Positions 6,883-8,831 of a stretch of DNA of 8,831 nucleotides are shown here, one piece after another; the stretch's first letter is position 1; each line of letters begins with the position of its first letter. This DNA is from Deltaproteobacteria bacterium RIFOXYD12_FULL_50_9 (lineage in GTDB: Bacteria > Desulfobacterota > Desulfobulbia > Desulfobulbales > CALZHT01). The notes below the pieces were generated by a model. That model was not told the origin of the DNA, did no database searches, and saw only the letters and a list, made by a program, of their open reading frames with translations. Location: positions 6,970 to 15,800 of the forward strand of contig MGTA01000034.1 in assembly GCA_001799225.1 (NCBI GenBank), in the 5' to 3' direction. A program made the translations under genes and the position numbers.

Positions 6883-7750
6883 TCTCCAGGGATTCGACCA
6901 TCAACTGGTAATCGTTCTTTATGTTTTTCAATAATTTCGGCAAGTCCTGGGGGACTACGCCTATCTCCTCAAATACCTCCGACTTGATTGCCGGCACGGT
7001 CGGGTCCGTACTTGAACCGAGATGAAGCATTTTGGCAATTTTATTGCCGATAAAGGTGGCGATGGACAGAATCATCCCGGTTTGATCAGTATCTCCCCGG
7101 CTTAGATAGTTTGGATCGTGATGGTTGCTGACGGCCATGACATAGGCCGGCGGGAAATGCCAACTCTCAGCCATGATTGCTCCGACTTTCTGGTGATTGA
7201 ATCCAAGGATAGACGTTTCCGCCTCAAATTGTCCCTTACCGGTTTCCTGCATCTGCCTGTACACTTCCTCCATCATCTTCGGCATCTGCTGGAATAGAGC
7301 AATCTTGCCCATGTCGTGCATTATTCCGCAGAGGAAGCCCATTTCCGCCAGCTCCTGATTTTTTACAGCCAGGAGATTCTTGACGGCAACGGCGCAGCCA
7401 AGGCTGTGATGCCAGAGCCCATTACAATCTAAAACCGTTTGAGCCAGAGATGTCCGTTGAAAAATGCTGGCCAGAGAGAGAGAGGTTGCCACGTTCTTTA
7501 TGGTATTGATGCCGAGAATCGTTACAGCCCGTTCAACGGTATCAACCTGCCTGGAAAGACCGTAATAAGAGGAGTTGGCAAGCTTGAGCACCTTGGTTGC
7601 CAAGGCGGTATCCTTGGAGATGATCGATCCCAATGACTTGGCGGTAAAGGTCTCCAGGCTGAATTCTTTATTGATCTGGCTCGCGATGACCGGCTGGATC
7701 GGCAGGCTTATAAGCGCAGGATCTATTTGAGTCTGTTTCAACTGAGACAT
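6878..7750 (-). CDS. HDOD-domain signalling protein
   Basis: This 290-residue protein is a single HDOD module with little else. HDOD proteins are HD-superfamily relatives, usually regulatory and not proven enzymes, common in chemotaxis, motility and cyclic-di-GMP-linked circuits. Visible hallmarks: the N-terminal ISLPIQPVIASQI (14-26), IISKDTALATKVLKLANSSYYG (43-64), the VDTVERAVTILG helix (69-80), and an HD-like centre with WHHS (113-116), HDMGK (145-149), the FNHQKVG stretch (184-190) and NHHDP (209-213). Several potential metal-ligand histidines and the HD pair are therefore kept. There is no attached receiver or other domain. The start ATG (complement of 7748-7750) is followed directly by MSQLKQTQ and has no strong ribosome site. 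The gene is convergent with the FapA-family gene (5 bp between ends) and divergent from htrA, so it is probably its own transcription unit. Confidence 0.92.
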   Translation of the reverse strand: MSQLKQTQIDPALISLPIQPVIASQINKEFSLETFTAKSLGSIISKDTALATKVLKLANSSYYGLSRQVDTVERAVTILGINTIKNVATSLSLASIFQRTSLAQTVLDCNGLWHHSLGCAVAVKNLLAVKNQELAEMGFLCGIMHDMGKIALFQQMPKMMEEVYRQMQETGKGQFEAETSILGFNHQKVGAIMAESWHFPPAYVMAVSNHHDPNYLSRGDTDQTGMILSIATFIGNKIAKMLHLGSSTDPTVPAIKSEVFEEIGVVPQDLPKLLKNIKNDYQLMVESLEN

Positions 7751-7877
7751 CCGTTGTCAGGTGGTTAATCTAATAACAACTTAACTAGACTTCGGGTTGC
7801 TTGCAATGAAAGTATTTTGGAAAGATCACCTAACTAATTTTGGTAGCCTAAAGTTTACACCTTGAATAGGAGATGTG

Positions 7878-7891
7878 TCAAGGGACAAATC
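7878..7891 (+). repeat. 14-bp repeat, copy 2
   Basis: This is an exact second copy of TCAAGGGACAAATC (the other is at 3345-3358), in the same orientation and in a non-coding region. The flanks GTG on the left and ACA on the right make the longer string GTGTCAAGGGACAAATCACA. It lies 20 bp upstream of the predicted htrA -35 element, so it could also be a regulatory site. Confidence 0.45.
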
Positions 7892-7910
7892 ACAAGAGCC
7901 ATAACCACGC

Positions 7911-7949
7911 TTGACAAAATCTGCGTGCATTCGCACAATGTGTGATAAT
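7911..7949 (+). promoter_or_regulatory. Predicted sigma-70-type promoter of htrA
   Basis: A perfect -35 TTGACA (7911-7916) is followed after 17 bp by CACAAT (7934-7939, 4 of 6 matches). An alternative is the extended -10 TGTGATAAT (7941-7949; TGN plus GATAAT, 5 of 6), which is too far from that -35 but could work alone. The short palindrome CACAATGTG (7934-7942) overlaps both. A start of transcription around 7946-7957 would leave a leader of roughly 45-55 bases before the ATG at 8001. I did not recognise a sigma-E or CpxR-like site. Confidence 0.5.
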
Positions 7950-8000
7950 ATTCAAATTATGCAATTTTAAAAAACCTAATAATGGCTAATGGAGCAAAAA

Positions 8001-8831
8001 ATGAACAAGACAATTATTGCCAGATCAACTGGCTGTTTTATGTTATTCGTACTGGCAACAATTTCTTTTGGATTCAACTCTCCACCAGTATTAGCCAAAG
8101 ATGTGCCGGTGCCGGTTTCCTTTGCCGATATTGCCGAAAAACTCGGGCCCACGGTGGTAAATATCTACACAACTCAAGTCCAGAAAGCCCGCAAAGTTGG
8201 CGAACCACCCCCTTTGCATAATAACGACATACCGGAGTTTTTCCGTCGTTTTTTTGATGTGCCCCGCGAAATGCCTCGCGAGTTCGATGAGCTCCAACCA
8301 AAGGATGAACAAAAAACCAGTCTTGGATCGGGCGTCATCCATACCGCAGACGGCTACATAATCACCAATTATCATGTGGTTGAAAACGCCGACACCATCA
8401 ACGTCCGACTCACCAACCAGGAGGAGTTCGAAGCTAAGGTGATTGGCCGCGATCCAAAGACCGACATCGCGCTAATTAAAATCGAATCCAAATCACCGCT
8501 GCCATTTGTCGTGTTCGGTGATTCAGATGCCCTGCGCATAGGAGACTGGGTAATTGCCATCGGTAATCCTTTCGGTTTTGAGCATACGGTTACTGCCGGC
8601 ATAGTCAGCGCCAAAGGGCGGGCCATTGGCGCCGGACCTTATGAGAATTTCATCCAGACCGACGCCTCGATAAATCTCGGCAACTCCGGCGGCCCGCTGT
8701 TTAACCTGGAAGGCAAGATGGTTGGACTTAACACCGCTATTTTCAGTCAGAACGGCGGCAATATCGGACTCGGTTTCTCCATCCCGATCAATATGGCAAA
8801 AAATATCATCAAACAGCTGAAGGAACACGGT
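8001..8831 (+). CDS. HtrA/DegP-family periplasmic serine protease (3' end outside the window)
   Basis: The first 277 residues of a trypsin-like HtrA protease, which degrades or refolds damaged envelope proteins. The start ATG (8001) has GGAG (7991-7994) six bases upstream. A signal peptide is clear: basic NKTIIAR, a hydrophobic core (about 12-25), and a likely cleavage after VLA (Ala32). The catalytic triad is complete: His125 in TNYHVV, Asp155 in KTDIALIKI and Ser229 in GNSGGP. The mature start SFADIAEKLGPTVVNIYT and the FFRRFFD loop (80-86) are typical of the DegP/MucD group. The frame is still open at the right edge, in the last part of the protease domain, so the usual one or two PDZ domains would lie outside the window. 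DegP, DegQ, DegS and MucD cannot be told apart without them; the absence of a retained membrane anchor argues against DegS. Confidence 0.95.
   Translation, partial: MNKTIIARSTGCFMLFVLATISFGFNSPPVLAKDVPVPVSFADIAEKLGPTVVNIYTTQVQKARKVGEPPPLHNNDIPEFFRRFFDVPREMPREFDELQPKDEQKTSLGSGVIHTADGYIITNYHVVENADTINVRLTNQEEFEAKVIGRDPKTDIALIKIESKSPLPFVVFGDSDALRIGDWVIAIGNPFGFEHTVTAGIVSAKGRAIGAGPYENFIQTDASINLGNSGGPLFNLEGKMVGLNTAIFSQNGGNIGLGFSIPINMAKNIIKQLKEHG

Larger units (their letters stand above)
7751..8000. other. AT-rich divergent intergenic region
   Basis: These 250 bases separate the HDOD gene (-) from the HtrA gene (+) and must hold both promoters. No convincing protein is encoded. The region contains copy 2 of the 14-bp repeat and a good sigma-70-like promoter for htrA. 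No clear -35/-10 pair was found for the HDOD gene. Confidence 0.6.

Noticed and set aside
7227..7236. TTGTCCCTTA on the plus strand, similar to the complement of the 14-bp repeat
   Set aside because: Only eight bases match and it lies inside the HDOD coding sequence.
1..8831. CRISPR array, tRNA, rRNA or an intact transposase
   Set aside because: I saw no regularly spaced repeats, no cloverleaf-type sequence with T-arm signature and no transposase-like protein.

Overview
The window looks chromosomal and comes from a Gram-negative bacterium rich in two-component signalling. The style of the proteins (a kinase with a HEINNPVGFI H-box, output-less REC proteins, a DUF342/FapA protein, an HDOD protein and a periplasmic HtrA protease) suggests a deltaproteobacterium-like lineage such as Desulfobulbales. 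That placement rests on protein style only, not on any marker gene.

Layout: (1) 3-884 (+) is the C-terminal part of a sensor histidine kinase whose start lies left of the window. It overlaps by 8 bp a response regulator with a PAS-like tail (877-1698, +). (2) 1702-3289 (-) is a HipBA-type toxin-antitoxin pair: hipB-like HTH gene first, hipA-like Ser/Thr kinase second, with a predicted self-repressed promoter at 3294-3318. (3) 3361-3580 (+) is a decayed fragment of a second histidine-kinase ATPase domain. (4) 3614-4675 (+) is a second response regulator, paralogous to the first in its REC domain but with a coiled coil and a GAF-like tail. (5) 4719-6872 (+) is a long DUF342/FapA-family protein with a duplicated N-terminal module. 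(6) 6878-7750 (-) is an HDOD protein, convergent with fapA. (7) 7751-8000 is a non-coding, probably divergent promoter region. (8) 8001 to the right edge (+) is the N-terminal 277 residues of an HtrA/DegP serine protease.

How the parts may work together: the first kinase and response regulator are almost certainly translationally coupled and form a phosphorelay. Neither response regulator has a DNA-binding or enzymatic output domain, so they probably act through protein contacts. HDOD and FapA-type proteins are plausible company in such cytoplasmic signalling, but no partner is proven here. The hipBA pair sits between two kinase/regulator units, and the second unit's kinase is now only a fragment. 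The simplest reading is an ancestral run of kinase and regulator genes that was interrupted and partly deleted, with hipBA now occupying the gap. A 14-bp sequence occurs exactly twice, beside the kinase remnant and upstream of htrA, and may be a trace of a small mobile repeat. I found no tRNA, rRNA, CRISPR array or intact transposase gene.
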